Shown piece by piece: positions 16,194 to 22,915 of a stretch of 29,613 nucleotides of DNA (the stretch's first letter is position 1; each line of letters begins with the position of its first letter). The notes under the pieces are model-generated. The model was given only the letters and a program-made list of their open reading frames with translations, was not told the DNA's origin and did not search any database. Source of the stretch: Clostridium sp. CAG:590 (GTDB taxonomy: Bacteria; Bacillota; Clostridia; Lachnospirales; Lachnospiraceae); the NCBI GenBank assembly GCA_000431135.1, contig HF987766.1:1-29613 (forward strand), written 5' to 3'. A program made the translations under genes and the position numbers.

Positions 16194-17199
16194 TTCTGAC
16201 GTGAAGTCCTTTGCTTAAAGTGTTTAGTTTTTTGATAACACGCTTTTTTGAAGAGTCCTTTAAGATCCTTGGCTGGTAATCATTACAGGCAGAAGAACCG
16301 GATAAGGAACAGGCAATGACTCTGGCATCTTTTTTGGAAAGGACTTTGCCGTCTTTGATGTGAAAGGTCTGTTGGAAGATCATGGTGTCTTTGTCTTTCG
16401 GATTCGTGTTTCCTCCAAAACAGAAATTACCGAGACTGTAGACAATGTATCGGCCTTTATATCGTTCAATGCCCTGCAGTACATGCGGATGGTGACCAAG
16501 AACTAATGAGGCACCGGCATTGATCGCACTATGTGCCAATGATTTTTGCTTTGAGTTTGGGTAGTATTCCCGTTCAATGCCCCAGTGAAAGCTGGTAATG
16601 ATAATTTTGGCACGTTTCTTTTTCGCTTTTTTGATTGCTTTTGTTACTTGCGAAGCGGTGGTACCCTCTAACTGACTGAAGCCTATGAATGCAATCTTGA
16701 TACCTTTTACTTTTTTATAAGCAATGGTACTGTTATAGCAATAAGCAATCTTGTTTTTCTTCAAGGTCTTTTGCGTGTCTGCAAGTCCCTTCCTGCCAAA
16801 ATCCATTGAATGATTATTTGCAAGGGTAACAACTTCGACAGAACCTTTTTTCAGAATTCCGACATATTTTTTCGGACCTTTAAATGTAAATGCCTTATTT
16901 GCACGATTGGTGGATGTAGTAAGGGTTCCTTCAAAGTTGACGATCGTGATGTCATCCTTGGAAAAGACAGGTTTTACTTTTTTTAAAAAATAGGCATTTC
17001 CGTTTTTTGTGTAATAACTGTCAAAGGTATGGTGGATTCTTGAATCGATTCCTAATGTGCAGTCACCTGCTGCACTGATTGTGATTGTGGTTTCTTTTGA
17101 TGCTTTTTTGTCCGTTGCTGTGCTCTGTTTTGCATGGGTTGGAAAACAAAGAAGACCACTCAGTAAAAGGATGGTAATGGTTGTAAGAAATTTTTTCAT
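16168..17199 (-). CDS. Exported CapA-family (PGA_cap) protein
   Basis: The 343-residue protein has a signal peptide (MKKFLTTITILLLSGLLCFP, probable cleavage after THA) and a CapA/poly-gamma-glutamate-type metallophosphoesterase-like domain: AAGDCTLG near the N-terminus, IVNFEGTLTT, TLANNHSMDFG, SFHWGIEREY and GHHPHVLQGIE. These Asp, Asn and His residues form the expected metal site. The family is linked to capsule or polyglutamate synthesis, but many members stand alone with unknown substrate, and no capBC genes are present. The ATG at 17199 has GGGGAG upstream and gives a proper signal peptide. It converges on the pilus operon with a 26-bp overlap and uses a hairpin within the FHA gene as terminator. 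Confidence 0.85.
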   Translation of the reverse strand: MKKFLTTITILLLSGLLCFPTHAKQSTATDKKASKETTITISAAGDCTLGIDSRIHHTFDSYYTKNGNAYFLKKVKPVFSKDDITIVNFEGTLTTSTNRANKAFTFKGPKKYVGILKKGSVEVVTLANNHSMDFGRKGLADTQKTLKKNKIAYCYNSTIAYKKVKGIKIAFIGFSQLEGTTASQVTKAIKKAKKKRAKIIITSFHWGIEREYYPNSKQKSLAHSAINAGASLVLGHHPHVLQGIERYKGRYIVYSLGNFCFGGNTNPKDKDTMIFQQTFHIKDGKVLSKKDARVIACSLSGSSACNDYQPRILKDSSKKRVIKKLNTLSKGLHVRINSKGKLQ

Positions 17200-17240
17200 G
17201 ATCGTAAATCTCCCCGTTAAAAAATGTAAATCATGATATA

Positions 17241-17269
17241 AAAATAACATAGATCAGGATGTTATTCAA
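17241..17269 (-). promoter_or_regulatory. Possible promoter of the capA-like gene
   Basis: On the minus strand, TTGAAT (17269-17264) and TATTTT (17246-17241) are separated by 17 bp, about 40 bp before the capA-like start. The match to consensus is moderate. Confidence 0.4.
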
Positions 17270-17280
17270 CGTGACAGATA

Positions 17281-17318
17281 AAAAAAGTCCGATACACATG
17301 TATTTGGGCTTTTTTATT
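17281..17318. terminator. Bidirectional terminator-like hairpin in a divergent intergenic region
   Basis: A stem of AAAAAAGTCC with GGGCTTTTTT (one G-T pair) and an inner ATAC/GTAT helix gives A-runs and T-runs on both sides, so it could stop transcription either way. It lies between two divergent promoters, where no upstream gene needs a terminator, so it may be an insulator or a relic. Confidence 0.55.
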
Positions 17319-17328
17319 GCGGAAACCA

Positions 17329-17357
17329 TTGTAAAAATACTCATTTTCCGCTATACT
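17329..17357 (+). promoter_or_regulatory. Promoter for the flavodoxin-like/SCP2 gene
   Basis: A -35 TTGTAA (17329-17334) and -10 TATACT (17352-17357) are separated by 17 bp. The start would be near 17364, which rules out the upstream in-frame ATG codons as starts of the following gene. Confidence 0.55.
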
Positions 17358-17426
17358 GAAGATGGTATTTTGTTCTGTGAATCTGTGCATTATAACATAT
17401 GCCGGGGATACAGGCGACAGGTGGAG

Positions 17427-18509
17427 GTGAATCCGACGAAGATTAATATATACTATGGTGGACGGGGTCTGGTGGAAGATCCGACTATTTATGTACTGAA
17501 TAAGATGACCGAAGTTTTAAAAGAACTTCGTGTGGAAGTAAATCGATACAATATCTTTGAAAATAAGAATGCGATTGCTACACTGCCGGCAACATTAAAA
17601 GAGGCGGATGGTGTGATCTTAGCAGCATCGGTAGAGTGGTTTGGCATCGGTGGATATATGCAGCAGTTCTTAGATATGTGCTGGTTGTATGCAGACAAGC
17701 AGGTCATGCAGGATCTTTATATGCTGCCGGTTGTTATGGCGACCACTTATGGCGAAAGAGATGCAGAGCTTAGTTTGGTACGCGCATGGGAGACATTAGG
17801 CGGAATTCCGGTGAATGGATTAGTTGCCTATATAGACAACTTAGATGAGTTTGAGAGCAATGAAGGATATACGCAGATCATTGAAAAGCGTTCGGAAGCA
17901 TTGTATCGTGCAATCCATCAGAAAACCAAGAGTCTGCCAACAAGTAATTTGGCGGTTCGTGCCAATTTGCTGAAGACACGGACAATTGAACTGACACCGC
18001 AGGAGAGTGAGCAGCTTTCTAAGTTTGTCAGTGATGAGACATATGTGAAGCAGCAGAAGGAAGATATTGAAGAGTTATCGGCAATGTTTAAGAAAATGCT
18101 GCGGGAAGACGAAGAAGAAAAAACGGAAGAGGAACCGGAGACCGTACCGGAAGAATCTGCCAAAGAGCCGGTATATGCACCGGATAAGAATATTGACACA
18201 GAAGGGGATTCTTTTGCGGGAGCATTGATCCGCCATTATCATGCACAGGATGATTTTACAGCATCTTATGCGATCATTATTACGGATACGGATCAGATCC
18301 TTCATGTGGAAGCAACACCGGATCATGTGAAGACATTTTATGCGGCGACAGATGAAGCAGATGTTGTCCTGCGTACGTCAACGAAGGTTCTGCAGAATAT
18401 TATAGAGAACAAAACATCCTTCCAGAAGGGATTTATGGCGGGAGAGATTTCTGCAAAGGGTAATTTTAAGACTTTGCGGATGCTGGATACCGTATTTCGG
18501 TTTGACTAG
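17427..18509 (+). CDS. Flavodoxin-like reductase fused to an SCP2 sterol-carrier-type domain
   Basis: Residues about 5-180 look like a flavodoxin/NADPH-reductase fold (KINIYYGGRG, EADGVILAASVEWFGIGG as the flavin-site loop, PVVMATTYGERDAELS). An acidic linker rich in Glu follows (about 230-260), then an SCP2-like domain (ILHVEATPDHVKTF ... TSFQKGFMAGEISAKGNF). SCP2 domains bind hydrophobic ligands; substrate and redox partner are unknown. The start is uncertain: GTG at 17427 overlaps the ribosome binding site GGAGG (17423-17427), while the spacing rule points to ACG at 17436, which would give MKINIYYGG. The gene lies 17 bp before dnaX and is probably co-transcribed with it. Confidence 0.75.
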   Translation: MNPTKINIYYGGRGLVEDPTIYVLNKMTEVLKELRVEVNRYNIFENKNAIATLPATLKEADGVILAASVEWFGIGGYMQQFLDMCWLYADKQVMQDLYMLPVVMATTYGERDAELSLVRAWETLGGIPVNGLVAYIDNLDEFESNEGYTQIIEKRSEALYRAIHQKTKSLPTSNLAVRANLLKTRTIELTPQESEQLSKFVSDETYVKQQKEDIEELSAMFKKMLREDEEEKTEEEPETVPEESAKEPVYAPDKNIDTEGDSFAGALIRHYHAQDDFTASYAIIITDTDQILHVEATPDHVKTFYAATDEADVVLRTSTKVLQNIIENKTSFQKGFMAGEISAKGNFKTLRMLDTVFRFD

Positions 18510-18526
18510 GGAGGAGCTATGTAATT

Positions 18527-20158
18527 ATGTCATATATGGCACTATATCGAAAGTGGAGGCCGGATGAATTCGAGGAAGTAAAAGGACAGGAGCATGTTGT
18601 TACAACCTTGAAGAATCAGATTACACATGACCGTGTCGGGCATGCGTATCTGTTCTGCGGAACCCGTGGAACGGGAAAGACAACGGTCGCCAAGCTGTTT
18701 GCAAAGGCAGTGAATTGTGAACATCCGTTAGAAGATGGCAGCCCATGTAATGAATGTGCGACCTGTAAAGCAATTCAGGCAGGCAGTTCATTGAACGTAA
18801 TTGAGATTGACGCTGCATCGAATAATGGCGTGGATAACATAAGAGATATCCGGGAAGAAGTGCAATATTCTCCCGCAGAAGGAAAATACAAAGTATATAT
18901 TATTGATGAAGTGCATATGCTCTCCATTGGAGCATTTAATGCATTGTTGAAGACGTTAGAAGAACCGCCGTCTTATGTTATATTTATATTAGCAACGACG
19001 GAGGCACATAAGATTCCGATTACAATCCTGTCCCGCTGCCAGCGGTATGATTTCAGGCGGATCAGTTTGGAGACCATTTATGAGCGGTTGATGGAACTGC
19101 TTGGAAGAGAAGGGATTGAAGCAGATGAAAAGGCAGTCAGGTATGTGGCAAAGGCTGCGGATGGATCCATGCGAGATGCTTTGAGTCTGTTAGATCAGTG
19201 TATTGCTTTTTATTTAGGACAGAAACTGACCTATGACAAGGTATTAGAAGTGCTCGGAGCGGTGGACATTGATGTGTTTAACCGGTTGATCGTGGAGATT
19301 GCCAAGGGGCAAACGATGGAGGCACTTGCGATTATCGAGGAGATCATCTGGCAGGGAAGAGAACTTTCACAGTTTGTTACAGACTTTACATGGTATATGC
19401 GGAATCTGATGATGGTGAAGGTGTCGGACGAAGTAAATGACCAGCTGGATATTTCCGCAGAGAATCTGGCAATTATGAAACAGACAGCACAGGAATTGGA
19501 ACTGAACACACTGATGCGGTATATCCGGGTATTTTCGGAATTGTCGAACCGGATCCGGTATGCGACACAGAAGAGAGTTTCATTGGAACTTGCGATCATT
19601 AAACTGACAACACCGCAGATGGAAGTAGATACGGATTCTATATTGGATCGTCTGAGAGTGCTGGAACGTAAGGTGGAGAAAACATCGATTGCGTTGGCGG
19701 AAGGACAATTTGCACCGGTACAACAACCGGACGGTCCGGCAAAAGAGCAGGTTGCAGAACCGGATCTTGACCGGGAGAAAGTCCTGAAAAAAGAACTGAC
19801 ACCGGCAGAATATGAAGACATGAAACTTATAATAGAGAATATCCAGAAGATAAGAAAGACTTCTGAATTACGGGACCGGATCGGGCAGGGAACAATGAAA
19901 CTGTTAGATGCGGCAAGCATTAACATTGGTCCGGATCGCAAGTCTGTATTGCTGTCATTTGATAATTCACAAGAGGGAAAGATGGGATTTCAACAGTTTT
20001 CCAAAGAGGATCACATGAAGGCATTGCAGGATCTGGTGGCAGAACTGACCGGAAAGCAGGTAGAGATCTCCTGCCAGTCCAAGGAATCTTTAGCAGAAAA
20101 AGATGTTACAAGTGTGAATCTGTCAAAGGTACATTTTGATATTATCACAGAAGAATAG
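18527..20158 (+). CDS. dnaX: DNA polymerase III gamma/tau subunit
   Basis: Clamp-loader ATPase of the replisome. The 543-residue protein has the typical start MALYRKWRPDEFEEVKGQEHV after a short MSY extension, Walker A GTRGTGKTTVAKLF (about residues 45-58), the zinc-binding cysteines (NCEH, CNECATC), Walker B YIIDEVHML, the sensor-1 region LATTEAHKIP and the SRC arginine-finger motif. The C-terminal tau-like part (after about 370) is short and divergent, as in Clostridia. It starts the conserved dnaX-ybaB-recR order. GGGAGGAG lies upstream of the chosen ATG. Confidence 0.97.
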   Translation: MSYMALYRKWRPDEFEEVKGQEHVVTTLKNQITHDRVGHAYLFCGTRGTGKTTVAKLFAKAVNCEHPLEDGSPCNECATCKAIQAGSSLNVIEIDAASNNGVDNIRDIREEVQYSPAEGKYKVYIIDEVHMLSIGAFNALLKTLEEPPSYVIFILATTEAHKIPITILSRCQRYDFRRISLETIYERLMELLGREGIEADEKAVRYVAKAADGSMRDALSLLDQCIAFYLGQKLTYDKVLEVLGAVDIDVFNRLIVEIAKGQTMEALAIIEEIIWQGRELSQFVTDFTWYMRNLMMVKVSDEVNDQLDISAENLAIMKQTAQELELNTLMRYIRVFSELSNRIRYATQKRVSLELAIIKLTTPQMEVDTDSILDRLRVLERKVEKTSIALAEGQFAPVQQPDGPAKEQVAEPDLDREKVLKKELTPAEYEDMKLIIENIQKIRKTSELRDRIGQGTMKLLDAASINIGPDRKSVLLSFDNSQEGKMGFQQFSKEDHMKALQDLVAELTGKQVEISCQSKESLAEKDVTSVNLSKVHFDIITEE

Positions 20159-20194
20159 ATAAATAGAAGATATTAATTTTAGGAGGATAGAATT

Positions 20195-20545
20195 ATGGCA
20201 AAAAGAGGTGGATTTCCAGGAGGTATGCCTGGTAACATGAACAATCTGATGAAGCAGGCACAGCGTATGCAGAAACAGATGGAGGAGCAGGCAAAGGCAT
20301 TGGAGGAGAAAACCTACGAAGCAACCGCAGGTGGTGGAGTTGTGAAGGTTGTAATGTCCGGAAAGAAAGAGATTACAGAAGTTCATTTAGACCCGGAAGT
20401 GGTAGATCCGGACGATATTGAAATGTTAGAAGATCTGATCATGGCAGCGACCAATGAGGCACTCCGCATGCAGGAAGAAGACCAGAATTCCCAGATGTCT
20501 AAGATTACCGGCGGCATGGGTGGATTGGGAGGCTTTCCGTTCTAA
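20195..20545 (+). CDS. ybaB: YbaB/EbfC nucleoid-associated protein
   Basis: The 116-residue protein begins with a glycine/methionine-rich stretch (GGFPGGMPGNMNNLMKQAQ) and has the family core MEEQAKALEEKTYEATAGGG, then VVKVVMSGKKEITEVHLDPEVV. YbaB proteins are dimeric DNA-binding proteins, almost always encoded between dnaX and recR. AGGAGG lies 10 nt before the ATG. Its stop overlaps the recR start by one base (TAATG), indicating translational coupling. Confidence 0.95.
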   Translation: MAKRGGFPGGMPGNMNNLMKQAQRMQKQMEEQAKALEEKTYEATAGGGVVKVVMSGKKEITEVHLDPEVVDPDDIEMLEDLIMAATNEALRMQEEDQNSQMSKITGGMGGLGGFPF

Positions 20546-21141
20546 TGGATTTATATAGTGAACAGGTGAATCACCTGGTAGAAGAACTTGGAAGGTTACC
20601 GGGAATTGGTAACAAATCGGCACAACGGTTAGCGTATCATATTATCAATATGCCGGCAGATCAGGTAAAATCTCTTGCTGATACAATGGTAAATGCAAGG
20701 GAGAATGTCAGATATTGCAAAGAATGTTATACATTGACGGACAAAGAGATCTGTCCAATCTGTGCATCGCAGAACCGGGACAAATCTACGATCATGGTCG
20801 TGGAGACTCCGAGAGATCTTGCAGCATATGAGAGAACAGGAAAATACAACGGAGTGTACCATGTATTGCATGGTGCAATCTCACCGAAACTTGGAATCGG
20901 ACAGGAAGATATCAAATTGAAAGAGCTGATCGTCCGGCTGCGCGGGGACGTAAAAGAGCTGATCATTGCAACAAACTCCGGTGTGGAGGGCGAGATTACC
21001 GCAATGTATATCAGCAAATTAGTCAAACCGACCGGTATCAAAGTAACGAGGATCGCCTCGGGAATCCCGGTTGGAGGAGATCTGGAATGCATTGATGAAG
21101 TTACCCTTCTTCGTGCTTTAGAAGGAAGAGTAAATTTATAA
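20545..21141 (+). CDS. recR: Recombination mediator RecR
   Basis: The 198-residue protein is full length: an N-terminal helix-hairpin-helix (LGRLPGIGNKSAQRLAYH), a four-cysteine zinc finger (CKECYTLTDKEICPIC, residues near 57-72), a Toprim domain (IMVVETPRDLAAYERTGKYN ... ATNSGVEGE) and a C-terminal Walker-B-like segment. RecR works with RecF and RecO to load RecA at gaps. Its ATG overlaps the ybaB stop. Confidence 0.97.
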   Translation: MDLYSEQVNHLVEELGRLPGIGNKSAQRLAYHIINMPADQVKSLADTMVNARENVRYCKECYTLTDKEICPICASQNRDKSTIMVVETPRDLAAYERTGKYNGVYHVLHGAISPKLGIGQEDIKLKELIVRLRGDVKELIIATNSGVEGEITAMYISKLVKPTGIKVTRIASGIPVGGDLECIDEVTLLRALEGRVNL

Positions 21142-21192
21142 ATGATATAGCAGCAAATGAGAATTTGACGCAAGAGAAAGGAAGGTAATCAG

Positions 21193-22272
21193 ATGAAAAG
21201 AATTGGAATGTTGACAAGTGGTGGCGACTGTCAGGCACTCAATGCTACAATGAGGGGTGTTGTAAAAGGTCTTTGTAATATGTACAAGGATGACATTGAA
21301 GTGTATGGATTTTTAGAGGGTTACAAGGGATTGATCCGCAACAACTATAAGTTGTTAAAGGCAGAAGATTTTTCCGGTATTTTAACAAAAGGTGGTACGA
21401 TCCTTGGAAGTTCCAGACAGCCATTCAAATTGATGGACCAACCGACAGAGGATGGTATCAACAAAGTAAAGGCAATGAAGGAGACCTACAAGAAACTGAA
21501 ATTAGAATGTCTGGTTGTATTAGGTGGTAACGGTTCACAAAAGACCGCGAACCTGTTAAGTGAAGAGGGATTAAATGTAATCGGACTTCCAAAGACGATA
21601 GACAACGATCTGTGGGGAACCGATATGACATTTGGTTTCCAGTCCGCAGTGGATATTGCAACACAGGCAATTGATTGTATCCATACAACAGCCGCATCCC
21701 ATAACCGTGTATTTGTGGTAGAGATTATGGGACACAAAGTAGGTCACATTACATTACATGCAGGAATTGCCGGCGGAGCCGATATCATTTTGCTTCCGGA
21801 GATTCCATATGATATTAAGAGTGTATGTAAGGCACTGGATAAGAGAAGTAAAGCAGGAAAAGGATTCTCTATTATTGCGGTTGCAGAAGGTGCAATTTCC
21901 AAAGAGGATGCAGCACTGCCAAAGAAGAAGAGAAAAGAGAAGATCGCACAGCGTTCATATCCTTCTGTTGCATATGAGATTGCAGATCAGATCAAGGATT
22001 ATTGCGGTTGTGAAGTGAGAGTTGCAGTACCGGGACATACACAGCGTGGTGGTAGTCCGGATGCATTTGACCGTGTACTTTCTTCCAGATTTGGTGCATA
22101 TGCAGCACAGTTGATCAAAGAAGAAAAATACGGCCGTCTTGTTGTATTAAAGGATAATGATGTAACCGATATTGCATTGGCTGAAAGTGCAGGAAAATTG
22201 AAATATGTTTCTCCTGAGGACAGCATTGTACTAAATGCAAGAGCATTGGGAATCTCTTTCGGAGACGAATAA
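21193..22272 (+). CDS. pfkA: 6-phosphofructokinase with mixed phosphoryl-donor fingerprint
   Basis: Glycolytic enzyme phosphorylating fructose 6-phosphate. The 359-residue protein has MLTSGGDCQALNATMRG, GGNGSQKTA, PKTIDND with D137 and D139 (catalytic Asp and metal ligand), VVEIMGHKVGH and VPGHTQRGGSPDAFDR. At the donor-specifying positions (E. coli 104 and 124) it has Gly114, as in ATP enzymes, but Lys134, as in pyrophosphate enzymes. Asn113 replaces the usual Asp of GGDGS. This combination belongs to Clostridia-type group III enzymes, so donor use (ATP, PPi or both) cannot be read from sequence. GAAAGGAAGG precedes the ATG. It lies 51 bp after recR and is followed by a highly structured non-coding segment. 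Confidence 0.93.
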   Translation: MKRIGMLTSGGDCQALNATMRGVVKGLCNMYKDDIEVYGFLEGYKGLIRNNYKLLKAEDFSGILTKGGTILGSSRQPFKLMDQPTEDGINKVKAMKETYKKLKLECLVVLGGNGSQKTANLLSEEGLNVIGLPKTIDNDLWGTDMTFGFQSAVDIATQAIDCIHTTAASHNRVFVVEIMGHKVGHITLHAGIAGGADIILLPEIPYDIKSVCKALDKRSKAGKGFSIIAVAEGAISKEDAALPKKKRKEKIAQRSYPSVAYEIADQIKDYCGCEVRVAVPGHTQRGGSPDAFDRVLSSRFGAYAAQLIKEEKYGRLVVLKDNDVTDIALAESAGKLKYVSPEDSIVLNARALGISFGDE

Positions 22273-22293
22273 AAGTAACGGTGGATGCCCTTT

Positions 22294-22436
22294 GGTATTC
22301 TATGAATCCGGCACGCAGCACAGGATATCCTTTCGCAAACCATTCGGTGTTTGCAGGGGATGATGTGTACTGCGTGCCCCGTTATTATTGCAGGGAACGG
22401 CAGGTGTTGTATAGTGGAATACCCGCACATTTTTAT
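22294..22436 (+). other. Highly structured intergenic element with a terminator-like end
   Basis: This fills most of the 212-bp gap after pfk. Visible pairings: GGTATTC (22294-22300) with GAATACC (22417-22423); GGCACGCAG (22310-22318) with CTGCGTGCC (22370-22378), continued inward by CACA/TGTG and ATCC...GCAAAC with GTTTGC...GGGGAT (apex near 22344); and CCGTT/AACGG (22379-22383, 22396-22400). At the end GTGT-GTAT pairs with ATAC-GCAC (22404-22428), followed by ATTTTTAT, which is terminator-like and excludes the outer pairing. No promoter fits in the 20 bp before it, so it is probably a 3'-UTR structure, a processed RNA or a palindromic repeat unit. I do not recognise a known RNA family. Confidence 0.5.
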
Positions 22437-22484
22437 GGAATTCGCATATTTTAAGAGTATGGAAGACATAAAAGGAGAGCAAAT

Positions 22485-22871
22485 ATGGATATGCAGGGGT
22501 TTCATTATAATTTAGATGCAATGTTTCCGAGCGAGCCGGATTTTTTGGAAGATGAGGAATTGTGTCAGAAAGATCTGGAGTATTTTAAGCGGTTATACCC
22601 AAAGGAAATGCGGCTGACTGCTTCTGTTTTAGAAGAATATTTAGACCGGTATGAGTATGAAGGAAGTCCGATGTATGCACAGTATCCGGATGCAGTGACC
22701 ATTTATCGTATGGCAAACGAGGTATGGAATATGCTTGCCATGAAAGCAGAGAAAGATATGGAAGACCAGTGGAAGAATATGTTGCAGATCATGGTATGTC
22801 AGGAGATGTATGTCAGAAGAAGACGCCATGATAAGTTTTGCAGAAAGTTTGTAAATTGCGGAATTCGATAG
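22485..22871 (+). CDS. Hypothetical protein (128 aa)
   Basis: A soluble, acidic-N-terminal protein predicted to be mostly alpha-helical (YFKRLYPKEMRLTASVLEEY, MANEVWNMLAMKAEKDMEDQ) with a basic C-terminus (MYVRRRRHDKFCRKFV). It has no signal peptide or membrane segment, and I do not recognise the family. AAAAGGAGAG precedes the ATG by a normal distance, and codon use matches the neighbours, so it is likely real. It lies between the structured element after pfk and a large exported protein 44 bp downstream, probably in one transcript with the latter. Confidence 0.7.
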   Translation: MDMQGFHYNLDAMFPSEPDFLEDEELCQKDLEYFKRLYPKEMRLTASVLEEYLDRYEYEGSPMYAQYPDAVTIYRMANEVWNMLAMKAEKDMEDQWKNMLQIMVCQEMYVRRRRHDKFCRKFVNCGIR

Positions 22872-22915
22872 GAAAATAACAGGGAATAATACCTGATAGA
22901 ATATAGGAGATTGTT

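Noticed and set aside
22294..22436. T-box, cyclic di-GMP riboswitch, 6S RNA or SRP RNA
   Set aside because: Partial word matches occur (GCAAACC, GTGGAA...ACC) but the rest of each consensus is missing and no matching downstream gene is present.
22300..22521. Minus-strand ORFs across the gap after pfk
   Set aside because: They follow from the hairpin-rich sequence, have no ribosome binding site and show no family features.
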